Made by a program: the position numbers and the translations under genes. A stretch of 64,000 bases of DNA. It comes from Blastocystis hominis (taxonomy: Eukaryota; Sar; Bigyra; Opalinata; Blastocystidae). The notes under the pieces are model-generated. The model saw nothing but the letters and a program-made list of their open reading frames with translations. It ran no database searches and had not been told where the DNA came from. Below, one piece after another: positions 1 to 11,849 of the stretch. The DNA lies in NCBI RefSeq assembly GCF_000151665.1, contig NW_013171838.1, positions 261,001 through 325,000 on the forward strand, given 5' to 3'. Position 1 is the first letter of the stretch, and the number at the start of each line of letters is the position of its first letter.

Positions 1-1110
1 ATCCCACATGAAATCCCTCGCTGCACACCGAAACGCCCGCGTGCGTCAGCACGTCGCTCGCCGGCATCACCATCTTCGACGCACAAATCTCCTCTCCGTT
101 GCGAAGCACCGTCAGCTGGCCTCGCTTCAGCGTCCGCGCGTGCGTGAGGCGGAGTTGGCACCATTTCCCTTCCTGCACGCCGTTCATCACCTGCATTCGA
201 CCGATGTTTTCCGCTCGCCTACGTCCACCAGATCCTCTTTTCCTTTCGACACCACGCGGATCCGCAGCGTCGTGCCGATCGCGATCAGCTCGAGCAGGCT
301 TCCGTCGGTTGGCGTGTAGTTCTTCGATTGCACGCGGAAGATCACGGCCTGGCCGCTTCCCGCGGAAACGGAGCAGAGCGAAACCACGCAGTACGACATG
401 GAGAGAACGTATTTGGTCGAGGGGAAGGAGGGGAGAGGAGGAATCGCAATGGGGTCGGTTTTCTGCTGAATGAAAAGCGAATCGAGCGGATGGGGAGGAT
501 TGGAAACGAGTTGGCGAATGCTCTGGAGGTGAGGGGGAAGGACAAGTGAGACGTCGAAAAAGATATTGAGATACTCGCTCTTCTTGATTACAAAACGACA
601 GGAACTGTTAAAAGGAAATAACATCCACTTGGCATCGGTCGATGTGCAATTGAACTCGGCAATTAAACAAAACAACTGCATGATCCTATCATCAAAAGAG
701 CGGCCGATCAACTACTTTCGCAAAAGTGTACCTTGGCTCTCAACATCCTTCGAATCAAGTGATCCTTGGCGAAAAAACAACATTACCAATTGCTTGATAA
801 TATCGGCACTAGAATAATACGCTTTCCATTTCACCCTACTCGTGTAACACAATACACGTTTCTACGGAACCTTTGAGATGATCTTCTAGTCCAAGGAGGA
901 CATCCGTGATCTCCTTAAATGATAAGGATTTGAAAGAAGCAAAAAGGGTTCTGCTCATCACCATGCTGCCAAATATCTACTCTAACGAAGATACGGTAGC
1001 AATACACTTCTTCGATTCAAAAAGGGGGTCTAAATACAAAGCTTGAAGCTTAATGAGTCCTGTATCCTCTCCAAATCTAAATCATACATTGTCCTCATGT
1101 ATCTACTGGT
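1..1110 (-). CDS. BEACH/neurobeachin-like protein with ConA-like domain, partial (3' end off the window)
   Basis: Leftward gene running off the left edge. Clear exons: about 400-235 (MSYCVVSLCSV... GKEDLVD), a 32-nt intron at about 234-203 ending GCAG, then an in-frame exon (VMNGVQEGKWCQLRLTH...) to the edge. The arrangement 'PPLPSFPSTKYVLSMS... QAVIFRV... GKWCQLRLTHAR... LTVLRNGEEI' resembles the concanavalin/laminin-G-like sandwich found upstream of the PH-BEACH region in neurobeachin, LRBA and LYST proteins. Further helical coding sequence lies upstream (LFASFKSLSFKEITDVLL..., DADIIKQLVMLFFRQGS), joined by introns of about 30-31 nt near 1000 and 840. The junction near 700 and the first exon were not resolved. 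PH and BEACH domains, if present, lie outside the window. Family call is inference from motif spacing. Confidence 0.45.
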
Positions 1111-1212
1111 TCATGCGGATTCAAACTATCTAAAAATACAGATATCTAAGAATACAAATAATGATATCCCGATTTTTGGAATTCCCAAAAAAGTCAACGA
1201 CTCATTATAATT

Positions 1213-1581
1213 ATGCAATTTGGGAGCTATCTTCCTCCTCCTTATCCATTTCCTGACCGCTGGTGGATGGTAGCCAACACTCCACAGTCAGTTCAGTGGT
1301 TGCAGCCAACTATTCCATTCCAGCAAAGCTACCCTTATTCCTACTATCAGATACAACAGCAATCGATACAAAATCAACAAGAAAAGAAGGAAACGACTGA
1401 AGACTCAAAAGAGGTTGTAAATGCAACAGAAATCACAGATGAAGGGTCCGAACTTGTACCAACAGATGAAGTAAGATCGATTTATCGAATCTAGATCTAG
1501 TTAGTCATATCAGAGGAGTGGATGGATGTAGTAGAGCGAGGATACAGGAAGATGATTGGTATCGCTGAAATGGGTATTTGA
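1213..1581 (+). CDS. small proline/tyrosine/glutamine-rich protein
   Basis: Two exons, 1213-1470 and 1501-1581, separated by a 30-nt GTAAGA...TAG intron. The spliced product has about 112 residues. The first third is aromatic and proline-rich (LPPPYPFPDRWW, then FQQSYPYSYYQIQQQ), the middle is acidic and low complexity, and the end is a short helical segment (LVISEEWMDVVERGYRK). No family recognised. The start is the first ATG after an AT-rich leader. It lies head to head with the BEACH-like gene on the left and tail to tail with the mitochondrial-type gene on the right. It is probably disordered and may be RNA- or protein-binding, but nothing in the sequence fixes a function. Confidence 0.5.
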
Positions 1582-1647
1582 TTTCTAGCTAAAATGAAAA
1601 AGAATAAAAGGAGATAATGCACTTCCTTCTTCGCAACAAACATTCTT

Positions 1648-2155
1648 TTAGTAATACTGATTTTTGTCATTTCTATCCCGTCTTTGTTGATCCCAACGAT
1701 TATACGATTGATCCGGAGGATTACCATATCGTGGAGTATAGTCCTTCAAACTAATAATCTTGTCTATACACCGCTCTCCAAAATCAAGATAGTCTACGAT
1801 TGTGATGTAGCTGCATATAGTACTGAGTGTGACTCTGCGAATTTCGGGTTGTCGAATTGTTTGGGCGAATTGGTGCATACTAGATTAGAACAAGAGTTTT
1901 TCGACATACTCAAGTCCGATCGTTCGACGCAGTACAGACATCGATGATGTTATGATCGTAGCATCTACATTTCAACGAAGAATGGCACAATCGACCTATA
2001 GCAAATTGAAGAATGGACCCGATTAGCGAAAAATCACGTCTCTGTATATTCGGTGTTGATTGGCGCATCGCCATTACTCTTTGAACAACGATGGGGGATG
2101 CACAAGCTGCTCTCCCTACAATAGGTGGAAGCGCTCTTGTAACTGTAGAAAGCAT
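1648..2155 (-). CDS. mitochondrion-targeted hypothetical protein
   Basis: Three exons joined by a 31-nt intron (about 2001-1971) and a 30-nt intron (about 1908-1879). The spliced protein has about 148 residues and stays open throughout (…QFAI|DATIITSSMSVLRRTIGLD|MHQFAQTIRQPEIRRVTLSTICSY…NDKNQYY). The N-terminus is rich in Arg, Ala and Ser without acidic residues (MLSTVTRALPPIVGRAA) and has RRDFSL about 40 residues in, so it looks like a cleavable targeting presequence for the mitochondrion-related organelle. The C-terminus is Asn/Gln/Arg-rich. I do not recognise the mature family. The exon structure is well supported because both splices restore frame; the function is open. Confidence 0.5.
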
Positions 2156-2277
2156 AGGTTGAAAGGTTAAAAAAGTAAAAATGTATGCGTTTTGAGGGAA
2201 CCGTGGAAAAAAAAGTTGAGAATACAGTTTTGTATGAAACAATCATTCTCGACGAAACAAAAGTGAAAATGAAAAAC

Positions 2278-4059
2278 TCATGAAGGATTTAGCTGCTGAC
2301 CGAGCTCATTTACAACATTTGACAGATTGTTCAGCATGTCCGATAGAACCGTGCTGCTCGTATCCGTCGACGTATTTACTCTTCTTCCTGCCTCTCCTTC
2401 TCTTCCTTCCTCCCCTTCTTCCTCCTCCTCCTCCTCTTCTTCTTCTTCCTTCTCAGTAAACGAAGACGATCTCTTTCGCTCGCTTTGAATGAACGACGAA
2501 GGCGAGTTCACCACTTTGATTGGGGTTGCATTGATCGACGGCGTCGATTCCCTCTTGTCCTCCTCCTCCTCCTCCTGCTGCGCTCTTTCTCCTTTTCTTT
2601 TCCGTTTGCGGAGCGTCTCCCTCAACCTCGCTACTTCCAGCAGCGACCGCGTCCGCTCGGTGTTCATCATCTGCTCCATCTCCTTCACGCACCTCGTTTT
2701 CTCTTCAATTTGACTCTGCAACGATCCTGTTTGCCGCAACAACTCCGTATGCTGAATTTCAAGATCGCGTATTTTCCGATCCAAATCATCCTGCACTTGT
2801 CTCAATCTCTGCAGCTCCGTCTTCTGCGTCTCCGTCTACGCCTCACACGCCTCCTTTTCTCTCCACCTCTCCCTGCAGCCTCTCCTTCGCCGCCGCGTCC
2901 GCCAGCTGCGTCACCAGCAGCGCATCGTAGCTTTTCCGCTTCTCCTCCAGCGCGCGGTACGTCGCCTGCTCCCTCGCCTCCGCTTCCTGCAGCTGCTTCT
3001 GGAAGCTCTCGCTCTGCTGCATCTCGCTCTACCCCTCACTCCCTCCCCTCTCCCCCACGCTCGCGCGCTGCTGCAGCTCCCCCGCGGTTCGCTGCAGCGC
3101 CTGCACGCGCTGCTGCAGCTGATTGGTCAGCTGCTTCTCCTTCCGGAGGGACAGCTGCAGCCCCGCCGCGCCGTCGCGCTCGATCTGCAGCAGCGACTGC
3201 ACACGCGCCAGCTCGCTTTCCACGCTCACTATGGTCGATTCCCCGCGGGAGGCGTACGGGTTCGGGTCTTCTCGGCGCGCGAAGCCTCCTCGAGGAGGCG
3301 GCAGGCGTGCTGGGACTCGGCGAGTTGGAGCGTGAGGGCGTGCTCGCGCTCTTTGGCGGATTGCTCGGAGGCGCGGAGGGACTGCAGCTCGCGCTGGCTC
3401 GCGCTGTAGACTTGCTGCATCTCGCTGATTTGGGACTGGAAGGAGCGGAGTAGAGAGCGGTCCGAGGCGGAGAGAGTGACTTCCTTGCGGAGCTGCGAGG
3501 TGATTTTGTTGAGGGTTTGGATTTGGGAGTCGCGGTCGGAGAGCGTTTGGCGGAGAAGGGCGAGCTGGGTTTGGAGAGTGTGGCGCTCTTCCTGCGGGAA
3601 ACAAATAGACGTGGAAGGTACTTCGATTTGACCCTTTTCCATGGTGAGAGTATGGATCAGTTCTGCGTATTCTTGAGCCGAGTACTCGCCGCCCGCATCT
3701 TGATTGCCTACCCTCCTTTTTAGCGTTTCATTTTCATCACGAAGCTAGTATTTAGGGAAAACAAGTTGAGATACAATCTGATACTTTGAATCAACTTCTC
3801 CGAGTTCTTTGAGCAGTTGATTTATTCGATCTTCATTGGCTGCTAAGGTAGCATCTATCGTTACCTCCGAAAACAAGCCCTACCAAAAGTAAGTCGTTCC
3901 AACTGTAGTTTCTGCAAGTCGCACAACAAATGCGCTACGAGCGGTAGGGACGATGGATCTACATCCTTCTCGTGAGCGTTGATTTAAACACGTCAATCTT
4001 CCTACTTCAGTGTATCCATTCTGCTTCAAGATCAAGAGGGTGGAAGAAAAATCATCCAT
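2278..4059 (-). CDS. CEP135/TSGA10-like coiled-coil protein
   Basis: Seven introns (28-37 nt) can be removed to give one continuous frame from ATG at 4059 (MDDFSSTLLILKQNGYTE|KDVDPSSLPLVAHLLCDL) to TGA at 2278, roughly 515 residues. Almost all of it is heptad-type coiled coil rich in Leu, Gln, Arg and Glu (LRDENETLKRRV, HTLQTQLALLRQTL, LQLSLRKEKQL). A poly-Glu run follows near residue 440, then a conserved-looking short tail. The N-terminal block 'LKQNGY...SLPLV..LL.DL' matches the opening of CEP135/Bld10 family proteins ('LDQLGY...CLPLVEKLFSDL'), which build the centriole cartwheel. A generic coiled-coil or Golgi/centrosome protein remains possible. It lies just downstream of PDH E1 alpha on the same strand. 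Confidence 0.5.
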
Positions 4060-4109
4060 TACCTAAAATCGCCCCTCCTGAAGTCCGAGTGTGAAACAAA
4101 CAGGTGATC

Positions 4110-5404
4110 TTAAAGAAGCGGAGTTTTCGACTTGCTCTCGCAGTACTCAATATTTCGAATGAAGTCCGGAGTCTCTCCATAGAACACATCGGTGAACAGA
4201 GCACTATCCTCTGGAGGCGTCTCCTTGAGACAATCATTAACCCATCCCTTGACCTCCTTCTTAATCGAGTTCTGGAACTCCTTCCACTGCTTCTCGTCCA
4301 TGATTCCATTCTCCATGAGGATGTGTCCGATATAGTTGACACTATCTCGCGTCTGCCGCACGTTCTGAATCTCGTCGCGGGTTCGGTACGTCACACCCGG
4401 ATCCGACATCGAATGGCCGTGATACCGATACGTCTTCAGCTACCCATCACCTTCTCTCTCTCTCCTCTCCCTACCTCCAAGAAGATCGGTCCATTTCCGG
4501 CCACGCAGATCTCGCGAGCGCGTCGGCACGCCTCTCTCACCGCGAACACGTTGTTTCCATCGGCCTGGATACCCGCGATGTGGTGCTTTCCCATCATGTA
4601 GTACTCCGTCGACGACGACGACCGCTCCGTGGAGGTGCCCATGCCGTACTGGTTGTTCTCGATCACGAAGATCTGAGGCAGGTGCCACAGCTTCGCCATG
4701 TTCGCGGACTCCCACACCTGGCCTTGGTTGCTCGCACCATCGCCGAACATTGTCACGCAGATGTTCGTTTCGCCTTCGGGGACCGATTTGTCGCGGTTAT
4801 TCAGCATGTGCAGGTACTGCTCCGCGAAGGCAAGCCCAGTGCCCACAGGGGTCTGCGCTCCCACAATTCCAGATCCACCGAAGAAGTTCTTATCGGGCTC
4901 GTACATATGCATCGAACCTCCCTTGCCGTGGGCAGAACCCGACGCATGGCCAAGAAGCTCGTTGATCACCGCTTTCACTCCGGCTTCGCCCGCTCCCATG
5001 CGGAGGAACTCGACTCCGTGGCAACGATAGCTGGTAATCCAGTCATCATGGGGCTTGATCGCCTCATTAATACCAGTACCACAGGCTTCCTAGCGATTAC
5101 GGATACAGACTAGAACTCACTTCTCCATCATAGAGATGAAGGAATCCGCGGATTTTACGCATCACGTACAGGGGATCGCTCTCAATCTCCATTCTTCGCA
5201 TTGTAACCATATTTCTAGCAATCCGAAGACACTCTTCTTCAGTCACCTCGGTAGTCGTGGGAAGAGGATCCGTATCTGCATCAAAACAACGAATCTATAA
5301 ATACGATGCACCTTGAACTCCGGGAGCTTCACTGTGAAGGTCTTGCTGCTAAATGCACGAATTAATTGACGGGGAAGTGTTTTTCCAACCGCGCTACCCA
5401 CCAT
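4110..5404 (-). CDS. PDHA: pyruvate dehydrogenase E1 component, alpha subunit (mitochondrial)
   Basis: Thiamine-diphosphate-dependent E1 alpha of the pyruvate dehydrogenase complex, which decarboxylates pyruvate and feeds acetyl units to E2. Introns of 29 nt (after LPEFKVH), 31 nt (after FLHLYDGE) and 33 nt (after GPIFLE) join to a full-length chain of about 390 residues. Seen: targeting presequence MVGSAVGKTLPRQLIRAFSS; 'GFLHLYDGEEACGTGI'; 'SYRCHG'; 'GKGGSMHMY'; TPP motif 'GDGASNQGQVWESANMAKLW' (GDG...N); the regulatory-loop region 'YRYHGHSMSDPG.TYRTRDE' with the serine phosphorylated by PDH kinase in animals. TAA is encoded three bases before the inferred cleavage point of the TGTTTGTT element at 4102-4095. 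Location is inferred to be the mitochondrion-related organelle. Confidence 0.95.
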
Positions 5405-5730
5405 GTTAGCTCAGTCACTCATTCAACTAATCCCTACCAAGTAAGCATTTTACCAAAAAAGGACTAAAAACGATTGTGAATATGATTAGGGAGATTTTTT
5501 CGATCAGGGTACTACTTTTATTGATTATCAAAGGTTCCTATGATCACTGCTGAAAACTATATCATTCTAAACTAAGGCATCTCATTACAGTGGAGTGAGA
5601 TATTCAGCGCTTGTGAAGAGTAGACTGTCTACCCGAAGAGGGGATTACCGAAGTGAGAAGTGAAGTCAGAAGACTCATTTTTGTAAAACACGCACCACTT
5701 TAGCTCCCACATTGAAATTTTTATACACAC

Positions 5731-6668
5731 ATGAGCAAAGAAGATAGATATCAGGCGATTGTCCAAATGTCGTCGAGACTATTGCAGTTTGAAGAGTTGT
5801 ACTCGAGGATGGTATATCAGTTGAATAAAGAGCAAAAGGATGAACTGTCAACGAGTCAAGTTGATGGGTATCGCTTATGCGTAGGAGAAGGACAGCGTTG
5901 GTCATTCACGGTGAACTCTCTTCTCAGTTCGTGCGTCCTCGAAGAAGAAAAGTAAGTACTTCTTGTTTTGTCTTTTTTCTAGACTTTTGCAGTCTCTCAT
6001 AAGGGCGATCGACGACGAGATCGTTCAATCTGTATTTCCAGAAAGATGGGCGTGAGTGTGTGTAGATTCAGGTGAAAAGCGTGAAGCGGAAGAAGAAGAA
6101 ATCAATGCAAAATTCGATATTGTACCTTAATATATTTGCTTTTCCTAACTCTCAGTGATTCTCTTCTGAACGTCGAGTCGATCGCAGTTGGTTCTCCAGT
6201 ATATTCCTCCTTTATATCTTTTTTAATTTTGTAGGCTGTAGCATACATCAACGGAACCTGGATCATGGTGAAAGTAATGCAAATCGACAATGGAATATAT
6301 CCAACCCAGTCCTTCGCCAAGCACAATCCTTCACTTCACCTACACCGTGATTGACGGCGAGGAGAACCTCGAGAATCCGCAGGAGTTCTGCGTGGACTAT
6401 AAGCACATCATCAACTACCCTCTCTCCTATTCCCAGGCGAACTTCACCGCCAACGACTTCGCTCTCGCGCCAGGCACGAAGGTGCTCGCGCTTTGGCCGC
6501 AAACCACGGCGTTCTACGAAGCGATCGTGCTTCCGCGCAACAATGTCCCGGTAGATGATTGTCAGGAAGGCGGTGAGTGGCAGGATACGATGATTCTAGT
6601 GCAGTTCGAAGGGTACAGTCCGGTTTCCTTGTTGTACCACGACGTGATTCCCTTCAAAGCAGCGTTCT
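5731..6668 (+). CDS. SGF29: SAGA-associated factor 29 (SGF29), tandem Tudor
   Basis: Histone-H3K4me-reading subunit of SAGA/ATAC. The N-terminal part is helical (MSKEDRYQAIVQMSSRLLQFEE). After short introns (31 nt at about 5953 and others at about 6055, 6130 and 6215) come Tudor-like segments: 'VAYINGTWIMVKV', then 'PGTKVLALWPQTTAFYEAIVL' and 'VQFEGYSPVSLLYHDVIPF', which match the SGF29 C-terminal domain including the ALYPQTT-type signature. The exon carrying NGTWIMVKV joins the last exon by a splice I could not fix exactly. No stop is encoded before the 3' element at 6673-6680; cleavage four bases upstream leaves ...GCG TTC T, completed to TAA by the tail (…FKAAF*). The genomic frame would otherwise run to TAG at 6682. 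Confidence 0.8.
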
Positions 6669-6672
6669 CCCT

Positions 6673-6680
6673 TGTTTGTT
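6673..6680 (+). terminator. TGTTTGTT 3'-end element of SGF29
   Basis: Exact TGTTTGTT. A four-base spacer (CCCT) separates it from the T that would become the first base of a tail-made TAA. Confidence 0.75.
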
Positions 6681-6854
6681 AGAAATTGAATCGAGGGTTG
6701 GATGGAATTAGGATGGAAATAAAAAGGAATAAGAATGGAAATAGAATCAAAAAAGGATAAGAATGGAAATAGAATCAAATAATGATAAGAATACAATAGC
6801 ATAAAGATAAAAAAGAGAATGACATAAAGATATAGAATCACCGAATGAGGTAGG

Positions 6855-6862
6855 AACAAACA
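6855..6862 (-). terminator. TGTTTGTT 3'-end element of the first surface-protein gene
   Basis: TGTTTGTT on the minus strand, 14 bases past the encoded TAA of the gene ending at 6877. Confidence 0.7.
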
Positions 6863-6876
6863 CACCACAGTTAATC

Positions 6877-9800
6877 TTACTTAGAATGATGAACACTATG
6901 ACTCCGTCTCTTCACGATCGCTTCCACGATCTGCACAAACAGCAACAGCACCGCCGACACGCCGAGCGAGATGATCGCAATCACCAGTGCCTGCGACATG
7001 CACTTCCCGTACACCGGGCCCCACTTCCCCTTGAAGTCATCCTCCACCTCGCATCGCTTGAACGCCTTCCCCACCGTATTCGCGGTCGCCTTCTGGCACG
7101 CGAAGCTGCACACGCCGCCCACTTTCATGCGCGGACACGTCGTCGTGGCCTCGCACCAGCGATCGTACACCTCGATCTCCATCACGAACGACGCGCTTCC
7201 CGCCGCGTTCTGCGCCGTGATCGTGTACGACTGCAGCGCCGAGGTCTCGTTCGCGCGGCCCAGCAGCGTGCCCTTGGAGGAGAGGAACATACCGCTCGGG
7301 AGCGCCGGCTGCGCCGAGTAGGACGCCACCAGGCCCGTGATGTTCGATCGCAGCGGGTGCAGTGTGTTCCCCGTGGGGATTCGAAGCGTGGAAACGGGAA
7401 ACACCAGATGCGAGGGCGGCATGAGCCGGCACTCGGAGCGATCTTCGGGCTCCCATTCGTGGTCGAGACAGTAGCGCGAGGCGAGTCCGGAATAGCCGTA
7501 GGGGCAGGGCGAATAGCTGACGGTGTCGTTGGCGGTGGCGAAATAGCCGTCGATCGAGGGACAGAAGTTGTGGCCCTGCGGAGAGCGGTAGACCAGGAAG
7601 AACTCCAGAAACTCGAACACCGACACGTTCACGTCGTCCACCACCTCGAACCGGATCGATTGAAACCCGGCCGTCGCGGCGGGCACGAGGAACTTCCGCG
7701 GCTCGCGGTCGTAGAGCGACGTGTTGCACTGCCGGTCGATCTCGATCCAGTCCTCCGCGCCGCTGAAACGCCCCTGCAGGCTCCAGGTGAAGTTCTGGAT
7801 TTTGTTGGCGCCGACGATCCAGTACTCGTTGAAGACGGTGCGCTGGAGATTGGCGAACTCCCACTCCCAGAAGGTTCCCACCTTGAAGGGGGCGCGGTAG
7901 GCGGTGGTGATATCCATATCGAAAAGGTTCTCCACTCTTCCAGACATGGCTTGCGTTCCATTCAAGGACGCGTAGCTGGTGGAGAGAACTGAAGCCTCGG
8001 TGGTGTCGAGGACCGTGATGCAGTCGAAATCGAGCGGCTGGGACGAGAATTCGGCCACGTGGAGCTCTAACGCGAGCACGTTCTCGCCGTCCTTTGCGTG
8101 CATCACGCGCAGAGGGATCGAGAACTGCGTGAAGGCGGAGCCATCGTGGTCGGCGAACGCATAGTCCCACGGACTCGGGTCTTCGTCGAGATTGAACCGA
8201 TACACGGGATTGCCGTTGAAGTACACGATCACGCCGCCCACGAACCGAATCTGCACTCGCATCAGATCGTACTGGTTCATGTCCTCCAGCACGAACCGAC
8301 GGCGCAGATAGATCGCGGGGTTCTCGTGCTGCAATCGGGCCAAGCCCCCCGTGAACATCTCCATCCACTGATAGTCGTCGAAGTTAAGGTCCGTCCAGTC
8401 CTTCGTCGGGTCGCAGTCCGTGCACACGTGCCACAACGACGTGCGCGGCTGGATCGGCTGGTGGACCTGGAACACGAGCGTCTTGTTCGAGACTGGCTGC
8501 GGGAAGGTGCGCGGCAGCGCTCCCGTGGCCACGACGAAATGCTCCTGGTTGGTGGTGAGCGAGTAGCCCGCAGGAACGTTCCATCCGCTCCCCGAAGTCT
8601 CCACGAAGAAGAACGTGTAGAACCCGTCGGACAGGCAGAAGCTGTGTCGCTCAACGTGAGGCTCGTGGCGATCGATCTCGTGTCGCTCGATGGGCTCGAC
8701 GTCGGTGGTCTGGCCCGGGTAGAGCGCCCACCACGTCGCGGTGAGGCCTCGATCGACGTGCAGAATGAGACGATACGCGGCGTGATCGTTGGCGCAGGCC
8801 AGCACACTGAGGGAGAACACAGTCCCCACGAAACAGCCGTCGAACCGGCGTGCCGAGACCGTGAAGACCTGCTCCAGCACGATCGCGGGCGTACCGGCGA
8901 TCTGGCCGGTGAGGGCATTGAGGTGGAGGCCGTCGGGGAGCGAAGGCGTGATGGTGAAGTTGTAATAATCGGGCGAGGGAGGCGACAGGACCTCCAGATC
9001 GGTGTCGACGTAGAGCGTTCGGCTCGGGTATTGGAACGGAGGGACTGGGCGGTCCATCTGCTCTCCATACAGAATTACTTCCGATAGAATCATCGTATCG
9101 GACGTCTGAAGATTGCTGAAGCGAATCTCGTGCAGAGGCTGCGTTTCGTGAATCCAAAAACGAACACGCTGCCCCTTCTCGGTCCATTCGATGTCCTGGA
9201 TTACACTCAATTTCTTCCAAGGCGCGTTGTTCTGCGCGCGTCCCGAGACCAGGAAACCGGAAGGACCGGGAATCACATCATGGAAATAGCCAACAAGGTC
9301 GATGCGAGAGATCACCTCGCGTCGCGTTGAAGAATCAAAAGACAGCACGATCTCTGCATCTCTGGTGCAGTGATCGCAACGCACCCACGTTTCGTGATCC
9401 GCATCGACCAGTGCGTTGTGTGGACCTTGCAGCCCCTTTACCGAGCTTTCCATCGCAAAACCGCGGTACTGCGAGCCGGCTCCAGCAAAGCGAAGCGAAA
9501 AATCGAAATGTCCGTCGAACGCGGACGCTGTGGTGTGTAAAAGAACGACCGTCACGAGATTGGTCCCCTTCGTGAACACGGGCTCCCACTTCGTCCCCGT
9601 CCACACCGACGAGGGCAACAGAACCGACCGATACGCCAGATCCGCGTAGCTGCCCGTGGCCGTGACGAACTCCGTGATGGGCTGGTTCTCAGGGAGGTGG
9701 TCGCGGAAGACCTCGATGCCGTTGATAAGCACGGCGACTCCATATTGGTAGCGGAGATACATCTCGAAGCTCCCCGATGAAAGATCGGGGAAGTAAAAGA

Positions 9801-10611
9801 GCTTTTTGTACAGCTGGATCTGATTGGACGAACTCGGGAAGGCGTCTGCGTGGCTGACGTTCCAGTGCTCGGTCTCGGTCGAGGTCTGCCAGTTCGCGGG
9901 GAGACTGTCCATCCAATAGAACCAGTCTTCACCGCGGGAGATCGAGTAGCCGACGTTCACCAAATACTCGGTGGGAAGGCCCGCTACAGTATCCATATGG
10001 CAGCCTAGCAGCAGATCTTTGCTTGCGTCGGCTCTCAAACCGAACACTTCCAGCTTCGAACCAGTGTACCAATTGTCATAAACGGTAGAGCCCAAGGTGA
10101 TCTTCAGAGATCGAGTAGCGGAGCAAAAACGATAGCTCACTGCTTGTCCACCCTTTTTCGGAGTGCTGCTCGTCACATTTATAAGGACTTGGCCAGAGTC
10201 GGCATCCACCACAGAAAACAATTCAAAATACACATTGGAAGATCCGTAGGTACGTAGTATTTCGAACGCGTGAGTGTTGCACTCTTTGACCAAAATCAGA
10301 AAAGAACCATGGGCTTCTTTGGGATATTTAGACTGAATTTTGACGGTAATATTGCCCTGAATGGCAGAAGGAGTTCCAGTAATTGAACAAGTCTCACTAT
10401 TTAAAACCAATCCTTCAGGTATTTCTGAAACTGCACTGCATTCTGAGAAGTTGCCATTGAGTGGATGGATGTCAGCTGTATCAACATTGGATATAAAAGA
10501 GTAAGGACCGCCAAAATCGATCCATTCTTGACCACTGACAATACAAACGACTAGAATAATATCAGCTGACTAAGACCTACTAGAAAGAATAAGGAAGATG
10601 GCCACACTCAT
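6877..10611 (-). CDS. large surface glycoprotein: signal peptide, He_PIG/jelly-roll modules, one TM helix
   Basis: Single short intron: exon 1 (MSVAIFLILS) ends at about 10581, then a 30-nt intron, then one open frame to TAA at 6877, about 1235 residues. Order: hydrophobic signal peptide; a putative-Ig (He_PIG) repeat (GLVLNSETCSITGTPS); two copies of a galactose-binding-like sandwich, seen as 'IQLYKKLFYFPDL...YGVAVLINGIEVF' and 'IYLRRRFVLEDM...GGVIVYFNGNPVY'; discoidin-like stretches; further He_PIG units (PDGLHLNALTGQIAGTP; PSGMFLSSKGTLLGR); a Cys-rich sushi-like segment; a TM helix (ALVIAIISLGVSAVLLLFV); a short basic tail. N-glycosylation sequons are frequent. Paralogue of the gene at 25912-30921. 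Likely a cell-surface adhesin or receptor; ligand unknown. Confidence 0.75.
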
Positions 10612-10704
10612 AAAAGTATGAGAATCAACACAAATAAATGGATCCCGCGGGAACTTTGATTAAAGTAGATATCAACCAGAGGGTAGGCATTCAAAAACCA
10701 GGTC

Positions 10705-11737
10705 ATGGATATTGCAAAATACTCTCTTAAGCGAATAAAACGAGATCCAGATATCCAGAAAGGTTTATCAGTATATCGGTTATGGCAGAAGGAAAATACT
10801 GGGTCGAGAGAACTGTATTGCCATCTCCAAATCGTAGATGGCAAAATATCCCTGTCCTCTGAGGCATCGAGCATCCTTGAAAGTCATATTCCAGTTCTCT
10901 CTGTGTACTTCGTATTCCACTGCATTATTGTGTAGGGCAGAGCAAGAATTTACTGTGTCTCCTGAAATTGACTTGGTTACAAATGATGCGCTTATGGAAA
11001 ATATTGTAAGCAGCATCTTCATAGACGATACTGAAGAAATCGAGCCTGAGGAAGCATCGCCCACTGATTCCTATTCTCTGAACATTGATGATGACAAGAT
11101 GCTGACAAACGAAGATCTGCGCAACTATCCTATTAAACTCACACAACAACAACTTCTTCTCCTCAATTCCCTTTCAAATAGATTGACACTTCTCTATAAC
11201 GATGTGGAAAAAGCTGGCGTGCCTCTCCACTTTCTGCAGCCGCACAAGGCAGCGCTTCAGCGTATGATCACCGCAAGTCGCGAGGTTCAATTCAAAATCC
11301 AGTCGTTTGCTAGGAAGCATAGGCCTGTGGACAGTGCGTCGATCACTCCAGACAGTTCGGTGTTCGCTGACGCGCAGGCAGTGGAAAAGGAGCAGGAACG
11401 ACTCAAGGGTCAGCTCGATGCACTCAACGAAAAGCTGAATTTTTTCTCCTCGGAGTACCAGAGAATCACAGAGCTGTATATGCAGGAACGAAATCGAAAG
11501 CAGGCAGATACAGTGGAGGGGCTGTAGAGTTCGAATTGGGGGATAACAGGTAGTCTAAGAGAAAGGGAAGAGACGCAGAGAAAGATGGAGATCCTGCAAA
11601 AAGAATCGGACGACCTACAATACGCATTGAAGGTTCTCTTGGAAACGGGCACAGTGATCCCTCCAGAGCTCGACGCGCATATAAACGATGTCCTAGCAAC
11701 TCATATTTCCTTAGATTTGCTTGTTTCTTTGAAATGA
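10705..11737 (+). CDS. coiled-coil protein, function unknown
   Basis: Three exons with introns of 31 nt (at about 10903, after SHIPVLSV) and 36 nt (at about 11525, after VEGL). Both splices restore frame, giving roughly 320 residues: a globular start (MDIAKYSLKRIKRDPDIQKG), an acidic linker (IDDTEEIEPEEASPTDS), then long helices (TQQQLLLLNSLSNRLTLLYNDVEKAG; EKEQERLKGQLDALNEKLNFF) and a helical C-terminus ending VSLK. TGA is encoded at 11735. The ATG lies 94 bases from the divergent surface-protein start, so the two genes share a very short promoter region. Family not recognised; it could be a tether or cytoskeletal subunit, which is inference only. Confidence 0.6.
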
Positions 11738-11849
11738 TAATGATAATTGGTGCGCCAATGAAATGGCGCGAATCAAAGGTAACATGACAATGGCAAAGTG
11801 ACCACATTCGTAATTATATCATTTTCCAACTTTTTCTGGGGTCTCTTGA

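Noticed and set aside
6886-7992. 368-codon plus-strand frame
   Set aside because: Antisense to the first surface protein, with His/Arg composition typical of shadows.
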